A DNA stretch of 64,000 bases from an uncultured Litoreibacter sp. (GCA_947492995.1 CANLOU010000001.1:1063001-1127000); one strand, 5' to 3'. Positions 9,037 through 19,416 are shown, numbered from the stretch's first letter. Notes: generated from the sequence alone by a model not told the origin. Numbers and translations are program-made.

Positions 9037-9452
9037 TTGCGGTCGAAGGCGAAGGCGGAGAGCAGGGCGAAGCCGCCCAAGGCGATGTGCGGGATGTTGG
9101 CGGCGAGCTTGATGAGGAAGCTGGGGTATTCGTACCAGCCGTAGACGAAGATGCCGAAATCCAGGTAGCCGGAGCCGGTGACGAGGCCCATCGCGCCGTC
9201 CGCCAGATAGAGCGCCCCGAACCATGTGAGAAAGATTTTGGAGGCCTTGTGCGAGATCAGGCCCGCCGCCAGCGCCCAGAGGCCGGAGGCGACGTGGAGG
9301 CTGTCATCGAAGAGGTCGAGGGCGAAGACCCCGAAGGCCTTGCCGGTGTCGTCGATGATGCCGGGGATGGGCAGATAGTTGAGCGACGCGGCGATAAACA
9401 GGGCGGCGGCGTAGCCGAGGGCGATGATGCGGAGGGCGGTCATTGTTTTCAT
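9033..9452 (-). CDS. Four-helix integral membrane protein, uncharacterised
   Basis: 139 residues with four hydrophobic stretches at about 7-24, 52-68, 70-88 and 112-134, in the style of DUF4383-like or DoxX-like small membrane proteins. I see no catalytic motif. It starts 6 bp after the FAD-oxidase stop, and its own stop overlaps the next ATG. An alternative start three codons in (MTALRII) is equally possible. Likely an inner-membrane partner of the exported oxidase and the anchored protein that follows; this is inference from gene order only. Confidence 0.7.
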   Translation of the reverse strand: MKTMTALRIIALGYAAALFIAASLNYLPIPGIIDDTGKAFGVFALDLFDDSLHVASGLWALAAGLISHKASKIFLTWFGALYLADGAMGLVTGSGYLDFGIFVYGWYEYPSFLIKLAANIPHIALGGFALLSAFAFDRK

Positions 9453-9458
9453 CGGGGG

Positions 9459-10946
9459 TCAAGCCTTTGCGATGTAATTGTCCCAAAGCGCGTTGCGGAA
9501 CAACAGCTTGGGGTCCATGGCGCGCTTCTTGGCGGCGAAGGGGCGCAGGCCCGCGTAGCCCGCAGCGATCTGGTCCTGGCGGGCATGCAGGCGGTAGGGC
9601 AGGTAGTAGGTGCCGCCCAAGCGGATGGCCGCGTCGATCAGATTTTGGGTCATGCGAGTCGCGTCCTCCTCCGCGCGCAGCGACTTTTCCTGGGAGAACA
9701 GCATGACGGCGGCGATGCGGTCGGAGGGGGCGTAGCTGAGCCAGCTTTCATTGTCGGGCTGCACGTAGCGCAGCGTGATGTTGAGCAGCTCCTGGTAGGA
9801 GCTTGGGATGATGTCGCGGCAGGCGGAGATGAAGGCCCCGAAATTTTCAGGCGCGATGAAGTATTCGTGCAGGATGTCGGTGCGGGACGGGTCGCGGTCA
9901 TCAAGGGTAATCACTGGCTCATTCAAGAGTGTGTTGCGGGTCGTGTCGCCGCCGCCGATCCATGGACCCAGCTTGGCCTCGAACCACCAGCGGCCATGCT
10001 TGGCTATGTCGCTATCCACCTGTGCGCGGAAGATGTCGCGGGCGCGTTTGGACATCCAGCCGGAGCCGGGCGCGCGGGGGATGTCCGACTGATCCGACGT
10101 GGGGCGGTAGGTAATCATCATGGCGTCTTCGAGGAAGCGGTCGCGGGAGATGTCCATGCGCCCATAGGCCATTTGCACATTGGGCTGGCCTTTGATGGCC
10201 TGAACGAATTCGGGGCCGAAATTGAGGGGGTCGACCTTTGTGAAGCTGGGTTCCAGACGGGCGTTGGGGACCATGGCGATCTCCATCTCGGTGATGACGC
10301 CGATCAGGCCGTAGCCGCCCATGGCGGCCAGAAAAATGTCGGCGTTTTCTTCGCGCGAGCAGGTCACAAGCTGCCCGTCGGCAAGCATCATCTGCAGGCT
10401 TTTGACCGTGGCCCCCATGGGGCCGAAGGGCACGGGCCAGCCATGCGCGTTGACGGAATAGGTGGAGGCGACGGCAAAGTCGTTGTTCGATTGCATAACC
10501 GCCGGGGAATAGCCCTCCGCGTCGAGGCGCGCGATGACGGTGGACCAGCGGGTGCCGGCCCCGGTGCGGTAAGTGAGGTTGGTTTTGTCCAGCTCCAGCC
10601 ATTCATGCGCCATCGTGTAGGTGGTGCCCCTGCGGGCCATGGATTGCCCGCCCATGGAATGGCGTGCGGCCGACGCGATGACGGGGCGGCGGTCGGCTTC
10701 GGCTTCCTTCAGCTCGCTGCGCAGGGCGGCGATGGACTGGGCGTCGAACTTGTCGGTGACGGTGATGTGTTTGGCGATGGGGGTGGGCGAAAGCTCCGAC
10801 GCGTCGTTGAGTATCATCGGGTCGTCGGTGGCGTGGTCGAGCGTGGTGCCCACGGGGATCGGGTCGTTGAAATAGCGGCGGGTGGCCCACGTGCCGATCG
10901 CGGCCCCGGTGCCCAGAAGGAGTGCCCTGCGGGTTGTTTTGCTCAT
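9459..10946 (-). CDS. Exported FAD-binding oxidase (FAD_binding_4 / ALO-like)
   Basis: 495 residues. The N-terminus MSKTTRRALLLGTGAAIGTW is a twin-arginine-like signal (TTRRALLLG), which suits export of a folded flavoprotein. The FAD_binding_4 (PP-loop) domain lies at about 65-240 and includes RPVIASAARHSMGGQS, where family members bind FAD, often covalently through the His. The C-terminal half resembles aldonolactone / L-gulonolactone oxidase-type substrate domains. Expected activity is oxidation of a sugar, lactone or other alcohol; the substrate is unknown. It leads the leftward four-gene operon. Alternative: a decaprenylphosphoryl-ribose oxidase-like enzyme. Confidence 0.75.
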   Translation of the reverse strand: MSKTTRRALLLGTGAAIGTWATRRYFNDPIPVGTTLDHATDDPMILNDASELSPTPIAKHITVTDKFDAQSIAALRSELKEAEADRRPVIASAARHSMGGQSMARRGTTYTMAHEWLELDKTNLTYRTGAGTRWSTVIARLDAEGYSPAVMQSNNDFAVASTYSVNAHGWPVPFGPMGATVKSLQMMLADGQLVTCSREENADIFLAAMGGYGLIGVITEMEIAMVPNARLEPSFTKVDPLNFGPEFVQAIKGQPNVQMAYGRMDISRDRFLEDAMMITYRPTSDQSDIPRAPGSGWMSKRARDIFRAQVDSDIAKHGRWWFEAKLGPWIGGGDTTRNTLLNEPVITLDDRDPSRTDILHEYFIAPENFGAFISACRDIIPSSYQELLNITLRYVQPDNESWLSYAPSDRIAAVMLFSQEKSLRAEEDATRMTQNLIDAAIRLGGTYYLPYRLHARQDQIAAGYAGLRPFAAKKRAMDPKLLFRNALWDNYIAKA

Positions 10947-11077
10947 CTTTCCCTGCGGTCCCTTGTTTGTTTGCTCTTTGCAGATCTGGGGGCTGCCCGA
11001 CCGGCTTGAAAGGGTTAACGTTAGAGTAAGGCCAAAGAGGGCATGGGGTCAAAGACTTCTGGATGCGGGGGAAAGCC

Positions 11078-11533
11078 ATGAAAAAGAACAGAAATTTTGC
11101 GGTGCGGGGATTGGGTGAGATTGCCATTCGCTGCGATGATGTGGCGAAGATGATGGCCTTTTACCGCGACGTGATCGGGCTGGAGCTGCTGTCGGGTGAC
11201 GCAGAGAGCGACGTCGTGTTTTTCAAAATCGCAGAGGGTTTTGAGGGGCATACCTGCGTGCTTGCGCTGTTTGCCAAGGATGCCGGCGGGCGTCCGGGCC
11301 TGCACCCTTTGAGTACGGATGCGCCAGAAACCGGCGCGCGGTCGTCGCTCCATCACCTTGCGCTGAACGTGCCGTTTGCGGAGCAGGATGCGGTGATGGC
11401 GTGGTATGACAGCTTGGGTCAGGCGTACCGCGTGGAGCGGTTTGGCTGGATTGGATGGCGGGGTGTCTTCACGCTGGATCCCGAGGGCAATACCGTTGAG
11501 TTGGTGGCCTATGACGCGTCCATGAAAGCGTAG
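11078..11533 (+). CDS. VOC (glyoxalase/bleomycin-resistance fold) family protein
   Basis: 151 residues with the paired beta-alpha-beta-beta-beta modules of vicinal oxygen chelate proteins. The first module begins LGEIAIRCDDVAKMMAFYRDVIGLELL and the second contains HHLALNVP and DPEGNTVELVAY. The usual metal-ligand positions, His in HHLAL and Glu in NTVELV, are present. Members include glyoxalase I, extradiol dioxygenases and resistance proteins; the substrate cannot be read from the sequence. I chose the ATG after GGGGGAAAG; an ATG five codons upstream is possible. It diverges from the FAD-oxidase operon. Confidence 0.75.
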   Translation: MKKNRNFAVRGLGEIAIRCDDVAKMMAFYRDVIGLELLSGDAESDVVFFKIAEGFEGHTCVLALFAKDAGGRPGLHPLSTDAPETGARSSLHHLALNVPFAEQDAVMAWYDSLGQAYRVERFGWIGWRGVFTLDPEGNTVELVAYDASMKA

Positions 11534-11537
11534 TTTC

Positions 11538-11610
11538 GCCGAGGCTGCGCCTCGCCGACCGGTTGGGGGCTCTGCCCCCAAACCCCCGGGATATTTAGGA
11601 ACATGGGAAG
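11538..11610. terminator. Hairpin pair plus dispersed element, convergent terminator region
   Basis: Between the convergent VOC and yaaA genes lie a small hairpin CGAGG-CTGCG-CCTCG, then TTGGGGGC-TC-TGCCCCCAA, then repeat copy 5 (GGGATATTTAGGAACATGGGAAG, 11588-11610). Probably a bidirectional transcription end. This layout recurs at other copies. Confidence 0.5.
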
Positions 11611-11611
11611 A

Positions 11612-12406
11612 TCAGGACGCTTCGCGGTAGGCGTTCAGGGCTGCCTCGGAGCGGAAGAAGACGGGGTTTTCGGGCGTCGATTGGTCGGGCTGATAGGCGT
11701 AGCCGCCGGTGTCGAAATCCTTGAGGCCATCCAATGTCGTCACCCGGTTTTGGATGATGAAGCGGGCCATGGCTCCGCGGGCCTGCTTGGCGAAGAAGCT
11801 GACGATTTTGGGGCCTGCGGGTTTGTCTTCGAGGAAGGTTGGCGTGACGATTTTCAGGGCCAGCGCGTTTTGATCGACCGCGCCGAAATATTCCTGACTG
11901 GCGCAGTTGACGAGGGTGTCGGTGTTGAGCGCCTGCGCGTCTTCGTTCAGCTTCAGCGCGATTTTGTCGCCCCAATAGTCGTAGAGCGATTTGGCCCTGC
12001 CAGTTTTCAGGCGGCTGCCCATTTCCAGCCGGTAGGGCTGGATCGCATCCCGTGGTTTTAGCAACCCGTAGAGGCCGGAGAGGATGCGCAGATGGGTCTG
12101 GGCGTAGGCGAGTTCTTCTGCGTCGAGGGTTCTGGCCTCCAGCCCGGTATAGGTGTCGCCCGCGAAGGTGAGGGCGGCGGGCTTGGAGTTTTCGGCGGTA
12201 GAGGCGGGTTCGAACGCCTTGAAGCGGTCGTAGTTCAGCTTGGCCAGACCGTCGGAGATCGACATCAGCGCGCCCAGTTTGGCCTTGGACAGGCGGGCGG
12301 CGGATTTGGCCAGCGTGTTCGCGTCGTCCTGGAACTCCGGCATGGTGGGCGACACATCCGTGGCGGACATGTCGAGCTTTTTGGCAGGGGAGATGACGGT
12401 CAACAT
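11612..12406 (-). CDS. yaaA: Peroxide stress protein YaaA (DUF328)
   Basis: 264 residues beginning MLTVISPAKKLD, the signature start of the YaaA/DUF328 family. Further family landmarks are the ARTLDAEELAYAQTHLRILSGLYGLL block and the C-terminal FARQARG/MARFII-like stretch (here FFAKQARGAMARFIIQNRV). In E. coli YaaA is induced by OxyR and limits free iron and DNA damage during peroxide stress. Length is normal. It lies upstream of recQ on the same strand order (recQ first, yaaA second, 58 bp apart), so co-transcription is possible. Confidence 0.92.
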   Translation of the reverse strand: MLTVISPAKKLDMSATDVSPTMPEFQDDANTLAKSAARLSKAKLGALMSISDGLAKLNYDRFKAFEPASTAENSKPAALTFAGDTYTGLEARTLDAEELAYAQTHLRILSGLYGLLKPRDAIQPYRLEMGSRLKTGRAKSLYDYWGDKIALKLNEDAQALNTDTLVNCASQEYFGAVDQNALALKIVTPTFLEDKPAGPKIVSFFAKQARGAMARFIIQNRVTTLDGLKDFDTGGYAYQPDQSTPENPVFFRSEAALNAYREAS

Positions 12407-12464
12407 GGCGGTTCCTCTGATCTGTTGAGGGGTAACTTAGTGGCTGGCCGCGCGGCGTCCAGTG

Positions 12465-14504
<2,040 letters not shown>

Positions 14505-14711
14505 GGGATGCGGGTGCCTGTTGGTGGTGTGTTTATTGCTCGATTTTTATGGATCATCCCATATTACCAATGGGTGAACAAGCGCGGTAAACCGCTAGAT
14601 ATAGATGTTTTTGTTGCGAACCACTTGCAACTGGCGGCAAAACCCCCACATATGTGCTGCGACGCGGCGAGGATCGCGTCACTGGCTCAGACTATACGGG
14701 GGGTCCATCAG

Positions 14712-15734
14712 ATGACCTTTTTCCAGACCACGTCCGCTGCTTTGATCGCATTGGCCACCACCTCGGGCGCGTTTGCCCAAGAGGTCACGCTGCGGTTCCA
14801 GCATTTTGTGTCGCCGAAATCGGCGAACCCGACTTATTTCATGCAGCCGTGGGCCGACAAGATCGAGGCGGACAGCAATGGCCGCATCAAGGTCGAATTG
14901 TACCCGTTTATGCAGCTGGGTGGCAAAGCCCCGAACCAATATGACCTGATCCGCGATGGCGCGGTGGATGGCGGCTGGGTGATCCCGGGCTATCAGCCGG
15001 GGCGTTTCCCCGAGGCTGAGGCGATGGAATTGCCCTTTATGACGCCCAAATCTGGCGAACGCGCGTCGCGGGCGGCGTGGCAGTTTACCGAAAAGCACCT
15101 GATGGATGATTTCAAGGATGTGAAGCTGATCGCGGCCCACATGCATGGCCCCGGCATTGTGCATAAGAAGGGCGCGGCGATTGCCACGGTTGAGGATTTC
15201 GAAGGCCTGAAGCTGCGCGGCCCGTCGCGGCCTGCGACGCTGCTGCTGGACAAGATGGGCGCGACGCCGATTGGCATGCCCGTGCCTGCCTTCCCCGAAG
15301 CCCTGTCCAAGGGTGTTGTTGATGGCGGTGTGATTACTTGGGAAATGTCGCCTTCGCTGAAGCTGAATGAACTGACCGACAGCCACACTGATGTGGCCGG
15401 CGATCAGGCGCTCTATAACTTGTACTTCATCTGGGCGATGAACCAGGCCAAGTATGACAGCCTGCCCGATGATCTGAAGGCCGTGATCGACGCCAATTCC
15501 GGCATCGACGCCAGCGCCTGGGCCGGACGTGCCCATGACGAGGGCGACGTGGTTGGTCGCGCGGCGATGAAGGCCGATGGCAATGAAATTGCCGAGCTGA
15601 GCGCGGCGGAAACCGCCCGCATACAAGAGCTGGGCGCGGAAGTGACCGCCGAATGGATTACCGAGTTGACCGAAAAGGGGCTGGACGGCGCCGCCCTGGT
15701 CGAAGATGCGCGAGCGTTTGTCGCTGGGAACTGA
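14712..15734 (+). CDS. TRAP transporter solute-binding protein, DctP family
   Basis: 340 residues. The signal peptide MTFFQTTSAALIALATTSGAFAQ is followed by the DctP fold, starting EVTLRFQHFVSPKSANPTYFMQPWADKIEADSNGRI. The DctP helix-hinge motif appears in GLKLRGPSRPATLLLDKMGATPIGMPVPAFPEALSKGVVDG, whose Arg normally forms a salt bridge with a substrate carboxylate. It captures an organic acid in the periplasm for a DctQM membrane pair. Neither DctQ nor DctM lies next to it, so it is an orphan P subunit here. The ATG before the signal peptide is used; codons upstream look like leader. An imperfect terminator hairpin follows. Confidence 0.88.
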   Translation: MTFFQTTSAALIALATTSGAFAQEVTLRFQHFVSPKSANPTYFMQPWADKIEADSNGRIKVELYPFMQLGGKAPNQYDLIRDGAVDGGWVIPGYQPGRFPEAEAMELPFMTPKSGERASRAAWQFTEKHLMDDFKDVKLIAAHMHGPGIVHKKGAAIATVEDFEGLKLRGPSRPATLLLDKMGATPIGMPVPAFPEALSKGVVDGGVITWEMSPSLKLNELTDSHTDVAGDQALYNLYFIWAMNQAKYDSLPDDLKAVIDANSGIDASAWAGRAHDEGDVVGRAAMKADGNEIAELSAAETARIQELGAEVTAEWITELTEKGLDGAALVEDARAFVAGN

Positions 15735-15770
15735 GCCCCCGACGTGACTTGAGACAGTCGCTTAAGCAAA

Positions 15771-15797
15771 GAAAGGCCGCTGCCAGGGCGGTCTTTC
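15771..15797. terminator. Hairpin terminator between dctP-type gene and zinc-ribbon gene
   Basis: GAAAGGCCGC, loop TGCCAGG, GCGGTCTTTC: ten pairs with one G-T. It ends with CTTTC on both strands, so it can serve both convergent genes, though the T-run is short. Confidence 0.55.
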
Positions 15798-15805
15798 GCC
15801 GTTGG

Positions 15806-16150
15806 TCAGTCTTTGCGTATGTCCATGTTGGCAAAGCTGCCATCCATGTTTTCCGCCTTGTGGCGGGGCAGAAGCGGTTGCGCCACGATGCCGCCGAACC
15901 GGGCCTCTGTCAGGTAGACGTCACGGTTGGAAATCAGGGCGTAAAGACCCTTGCAGGCGGTCCAGTCATCCTCGCCCTCGTAGCGCCATTCGAACCCGCC
16001 TGACATGGAGCTGTTTTGGCACTGCACCACCCGGCCCGACCCGTTGGTCGCGCGTTTGCGGCAGTCAGTGCAGAAGTTCCAAGGGTAGCGCGGGTTGGCT
16101 TTGCGCTCGACCCCGCAGCCGGGGCAGAAATGCGGGGGGGATTTGCTCAT
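15806..16150 (-). CDS. Zinc-ribbon hypothetical protein
   Basis: 114 residues starting MSKSPPHFCPGCGVERKANPRYPWNFCTDCRKRATNG. Two CxxC pairs (CPGC and CTDC) form a likely zinc ribbon in the first 30 residues. The remaining sequence has no known motif. The ATG overlaps the rsmD stop (ATGA), so it is translationally coupled to rsmD, which suggests a role tied to RNA or the ribosome. That is inference only. Confidence 0.65.
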   Translation of the reverse strand: MSKSPPHFCPGCGVERKANPRYPWNFCTDCRKRATNGSGRVVQCQNSSMSGGFEWRYEGEDDWTACKGLYALISNRDVYLTEARFGGIVAQPLLPRHKAENMDGSFANMDIRKD

Positions 16151-16707
16151 GCGGGTTTCATGATGGTGATATGGGTGCTGCCATAGGCGCGGCTGTCCAG
16201 CGGCGCAAAGCCCGGCGGCGCGATCTGGGCGGTGGCCTCCTCCCACACGATCAGGGCGTCCTCGGCGATCCAGCCGTTTTGCTTGGCCTCCAGCAAGGCT
16301 TGCTGGCCAAGCGTCTTGCCGTAGGGAGGGTCCAGCAGGATCAGGGTGAAGGGCTTGTACGGGTTTGGCCCCAGCTTGGTGGCGTCCTTGGTCAGGACGG
16401 TGGTGTCTTCGGCGGCGCGCAGCTTGGCGATGTTTTTGGACAGGATGCGGAAGGCGGGCTTGCCGTTTTCGACAAAGCAGACCCGTTCCGCGCCGCGCGA
16501 GAGGGCCTCCAGGCCCAGCGCGCCGGTGCCGGCGAAGAGGTCCAGCACGCGGGCATCCGCGACCGGCCCGCCAAAACGACCGCCGCCAAGCATGTTGAAC
16601 ATGCTTTCGCGCACCCGATCCGTGGTGGGGCGCAGATGGGCGGGGTCATCGCCGCGGCCCAGCTCGGTCAGGTGCGTGCCCCTGAAACGCCCCGCGATGA
16701 TCCTCAT
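16147..16707 (-). CDS. rsmD: 16S rRNA (guanine(966)-N2)-methyltransferase RsmD
   Basis: 186 residues beginning MRIIAGRFRGTHL, the standard RsmD start. The SAM-binding motif I is VLDLFAGTGALGLEALSRGA and the catalytic N-methyltransferase motif is LDPPYG. PTTDRVRESMFNML is a further family landmark. It methylates N2 of G966 in 16S rRNA during 30S assembly. Both ends overlap neighbours: the start with the FAD oxidoreductase stop and the stop with the zinc-ribbon gene start, each as ATGA. Confidence 0.95.
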   Translation of the reverse strand: MRIIAGRFRGTHLTELGRGDDPAHLRPTTDRVRESMFNMLGGGRFGGPVADARVLDLFAGTGALGLEALSRGAERVCFVENGKPAFRILSKNIAKLRAAEDTTVLTKDATKLGPNPYKPFTLILLDPPYGKTLGQQALLEAKQNGWIAEDALIVWEEATAQIAPPGFAPLDSRAYGSTHITIMKPA

Positions 16708-17909
16708 GCCCTGAGCAGCGCCCTCATGTCGGTTTCTGGGTCGGCGATGATTTCGGGCGCGGGGTGCTTGCCGCCCTCGATCAGGCGCTTGCCGACCATG
16801 TAGTTGCGCGGGTCGTTCATGGCGTCCACCGCCAACAGCTGATCGCCCTTGTAGTACCAGAACGACGTGGCGTCCCCGTCTTCGCGCGTCACCACCATGT
16901 CGTAGCCGGTGTTCAGCCCCGCGATCTGCAGCTTGATGTCGAATTGGTCGGACCAGAACCACGGCTTGGGCACGTAGTCCTTGCCCGCGCCCATGATGTT
17001 TTGGGCGACCAGCTCTGCCTGGTCGATGGCGTTGCCGACGCTTTCGAGCCGGATTTGAGTGCCGCGATAGGGGAAGGAGGCGCAGTCGCCCGCGGCCCAG
17101 GTGTTCGGGGCAGAACAGCGGCCCTGAAGGTCGGTTTTAATGCCGTTTTCCAGCGCGACCCCGGCAGCGTCCGCAAGTTGGTCGTTCGGCGTGATGCCGA
17201 CGCCTGCGATAACGAAATCGACCTCGATCTGTGAGCCGTCTGTCAGCGTCGCGCCTGAGACGCGGCCCTTGCCGGTCAGTTCCGCAAGGCCCACGCCTTC
17301 CAGTATCTCGACGCCGTGAATGGTGTGCAGGTCGCGGAAGAAGTCCGATGTCTGTTCTGCCGCAACCCGCTGCAAGATGCGGTCGGCCATTTCCAGCACC
17401 GTGACCTTGAGGCCCAGCTTGGCGGCCACGGCGGCGGCCTCCAGCCCGATATAGCCGCCACCCACGATCAGCACGCGGCGGTCTTTCACAAATTCGGACG
17501 CCATGGCGTCCACATCGGCTAGGGTGCGCACCACATAGACCCCGTCCAGATCACCGCCAATGGAGGCGGGCAGGCGGCGCGGGTTCGATCCGGTGGTGAA
17601 GGCCAGATGGTCGTATTGGATTGTATCGCCACCAACGGCGACGGTTCGGGCCGTGGTGTCGATCGCGTCCACCGCAGTGCCAAGGCGCAGGGTGATGTTT
17701 TGCTCGTCGTAAAACACCTCGGGGCGCAGATACAGGCGCTCTTCTTCCATCTCGCCCATCAGGTAGGCCTTGGACAGGGGTGGGCGCTGGTAGGGGGGCA
17801 GCTGTTCTTCGCCGATCAGCGTGATCTGGCCGTCAAAGCCGTCATTGCGCAGTTTGGCCACCAAGGAGCACCCAGCCTGGCCCGCGCCAATTACCACCAC
17901 ATGTGTCAC
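16704..17909 (-). CDS. FAD-dependent ferredoxin reductase-type oxidoreductase
   Basis: 401 residues of the putidaredoxin/rhodocoxin reductase type. The N-terminal FAD motif is VVVIGAGQAGCSLVAKLR and the NAD(P) motif is VLIVGGGYIGLEAAAVAAKLG. Conserved SerLys of PYQRPPLSKAYL and the late FAD motif TWAAGDCASFP are present, with a C-terminal reductase domain. It should pass electrons from NAD(P)H to a [2Fe-2S] ferredoxin, often for a P450 or ring hydroxylase, though neither is nearby. The start is a GTG behind AAGGGGCAGG. It diverges from a peroxiredoxin gene, with only 85 bp between the starts, and is followed by rsmD with an ATGA overlap. Confidence 0.85.
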   Translation of the reverse strand: MTHVVVIGAGQAGCSLVAKLRNDGFDGQITLIGEEQLPPYQRPPLSKAYLMGEMEEERLYLRPEVFYDEQNITLRLGTAVDAIDTTARTVAVGGDTIQYDHLAFTTGSNPRRLPASIGGDLDGVYVVRTLADVDAMASEFVKDRRVLIVGGGYIGLEAAAVAAKLGLKVTVLEMADRILQRVAAEQTSDFFRDLHTIHGVEILEGVGLAELTGKGRVSGATLTDGSQIEVDFVIAGVGITPNDQLADAAGVALENGIKTDLQGRCSAPNTWAAGDCASFPYRGTQIRLESVGNAIDQAELVAQNIMGAGKDYVPKPWFWSDQFDIKLQIAGLNTGYDMVVTREDGDATSFWYYKGDQLLAVDAMNDPRNYMVGKRLIEGGKHPAPEIIADPETDMRALLRA

Positions 17910-17994
17910 GACCTGCCCCTTTTCCTTACTGGCCTTCGCCTGCGCTGACCCTATATTAGCGGCAACCGCAAACTCAATCAGGGAAACCAACGTC

Positions 17995-18483
17995 ATGACA
18001 ATTTCTGTGGGCGACACGCTGCCGGATGCCAACCTGCTGCGCATGGGGGCCGAAGGGCCCGAGGGGGTGGCCCTGTCGAGCCTGACCAAAGACCGCAAGG
18101 TGGTGATCTTTGGGCTGCCGGGGGCGTATACCGGCACCTGCACCTCGGCGCATGTGCCAAGTTTCATGCGCACCAAGGGCGATTTCGACGCCAAAGGCGT
18201 GGACGAGATCATCTGTGTGTCGGTCAACGACCCGTTTGTGATGGACGCCTGGGGCAAAAGCACCGGCGCGGCTGACGCCGGCCTGACCTTTTTGGGCGAC
18301 GCTGCCTCCGAATTGACAAACGCCATTGGAATGGCGTTTGACGCCCCGCCAGCGGGGCTTCATGCCCGGTCCAAACGTTACGCGCTGTATGCCGAGGACG
18401 GTGTGGTCAAGGTGCTGCACGCCGAAGAAAACCCCGGCGTCTGCGAGACCTCCGGCGGCGAGGCGCTGTTGGCCGCTATCTAA
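17995..18483 (+). CDS. Peroxiredoxin (Prx5 / PrxQ-like redoxin family)
   Basis: 162 residues. The peroxidatic Cys lies in GLPGAYTGTCTSAHVPSF, the Prx5-type version of PxxxTxxC with His after it. The protein reduces H2O2 and alkyl hydroperoxides in the cytoplasm using glutathione or thioredoxin. A second cysteine in NPGVCETSG near the C-terminus could be the resolving residue. Length matches bacterial Prx5 proteins without a fused glutaredoxin. The ATG used begins MTISVGDTLPDANL; longer readings run into the divergent oxidoreductase promoter. An intrinsic terminator follows. Confidence 0.9.
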   Translation: MTISVGDTLPDANLLRMGAEGPEGVALSSLTKDRKVVIFGLPGAYTGTCTSAHVPSFMRTKGDFDAKGVDEIICVSVNDPFVMDAWGKSTGAADAGLTFLGDAASELTNAIGMAFDAPPAGLHARSKRYALYAEDGVVKVLHAEENPGVCETSGGEALLAAI

Positions 18484-18518
18484 ATTTCGGCCATTGCAAT
18501 GAAGCCATTACAATGAAC

Positions 18519-18546
18519 AAGGGCGGCCCCGTTCGGGCCGCCCTTT
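18519..18546. terminator. Bidirectional intrinsic terminator
   Basis: AAGGGCGGCCC, loop CGTTC, GGGCCGCCCTTTT. A stable 11-bp stem with A and T runs on both sides, placed between the convergent peroxiredoxin and MscS genes. Confidence 0.85.
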
Positions 18547-18550
18547 TGCG

Positions 18551-19405
18551 TCAGTCGCTGGTCTGCACAATGGTGCGGGTCGGGAACGGGATGTCGATGC
18601 CACCGGCGTCCAAGGCCTCTTTGACCTTGCGCTTCATGTCGGCCTGATACTGGAAATACTCCTTGCTGTCGCACCACACGCGCACAAGGAAATCCACCGA
18701 GGACGAGTTCAGGTTGTTCACCTGAACAAAGGGTTCCGGCTCGGCGTGGCTGCGTTCATCGGCCATGATGGTGTCGCGGATGATCCTTTCGGCATCCGCC
18801 AGGTTTGCCCCGTAGCCGACGCCGAATTCCCATTCGGCGCGCCGCGTCGGGTAGACCGAATAGTTGATGATCGTGTTCCCCCACACCTCGGAATTGGGCA
18901 CGATGATCTGGAAATTGCCCACCGCTGCAAGCTCGGTGAAGTTCAAGGAGATGTCTTTGACCGTGCCCATCTTGTCGTTGATGACCACGAAGTCGCCCAG
19001 CTTGATCGGGCGGAACATGATAATCATCACCCCGGCGGCCACGTTGGACAACGTGCCTTGCAGGGCCAGACCGATCGCCAGACCCGCCGCACCGATGACG
19101 GCCACCACAGAGGTCGTCTGCACCCCAAACGTGTTGAGGATGAACATCGCCGCGAAGGCCAGAATGATGTAGCGGGCCATGTTCGACAGGAAGTGAAACA
19201 GCGTGTCGTCCAGCCGCTTGTGCCGTTCCGAGAGGCGGCGGATGCGCGAGGCCACCCAAGCCGAGACAAGGAAGGCGACCAATATGATCGCGGTGGCGGT
19301 CAGGATGCTGGTGGTGGTGCTGACGATGAACTCCAACGTCATCATGTCGGCAAGGCTTCGGTCGTTCCAGATTTCCGTCTGGAGGAATTGTTCTATCTTT
19401 TCCAT
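18551..19405 (-). CDS. Small-conductance mechanosensitive channel (MscS family)
   Basis: 284 residues, the usual short MscS length. Transmembrane helices lie at about 27-52, 70-92 and 95-125. The third helix, VVAVIGAAGLAIGLALQGTLSNVAAGVMIIMFRP, has the Gly/Ala ridge that packs the MscS pore. The beta domain follows with IKLGDFVVINDKMGTVKDI and the IVPNSEVWGNTIINYS motif. It opens on membrane tension and releases solutes on osmotic downshock. The downstream pterin dehydratase gene is upstream in transcription order, so the GNAT / PhhB / MscS genes may form one leftward unit. Confidence 0.92.
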   Translation of the reverse strand: MEKIEQFLQTEIWNDRSLADMMTLEFIVSTTTSILTATAIILVAFLVSAWVASRIRRLSERHKRLDDTLFHFLSNMARYIILAFAAMFILNTFGVQTTSVVAVIGAAGLAIGLALQGTLSNVAAGVMIIMFRPIKLGDFVVINDKMGTVKDISLNFTELAAVGNFQIIVPNSEVWGNTIINYSVYPTRRAEWEFGVGYGANLADAERIIRDTIMADERSHAEPEPFVQVNNLNSSSVDFLVRVWCDSKEYFQYQADMKRKVKEALDAGGIDIPFPTRTIVQTSD

Positions 19406-19416
19406 GGGTCTTTCAG

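Noticed and set aside
9087-11009. 640-codon open frame on the plus strand
   Set aside because: It is antisense to the FAD-oxidase operon, shows no domain, and its composition (rich in Gly, Val, Ala, Asp) is that of a complementary frame of GC-rich coding DNA.
14508-14711. Longer N-terminus of the TRAP binding protein
   Set aside because: It would bury the clear signal peptide (MTFFQTTSAALIALATTSGAFA) 68 residues inside the protein, which cannot be exported that way.
16708-16962. Longer N-terminus of RsmD
   Set aside because: The extension is Arg/His-rich antisense-like sequence inside the oxidoreductase gene; RsmD proteins start with MRIIAG.
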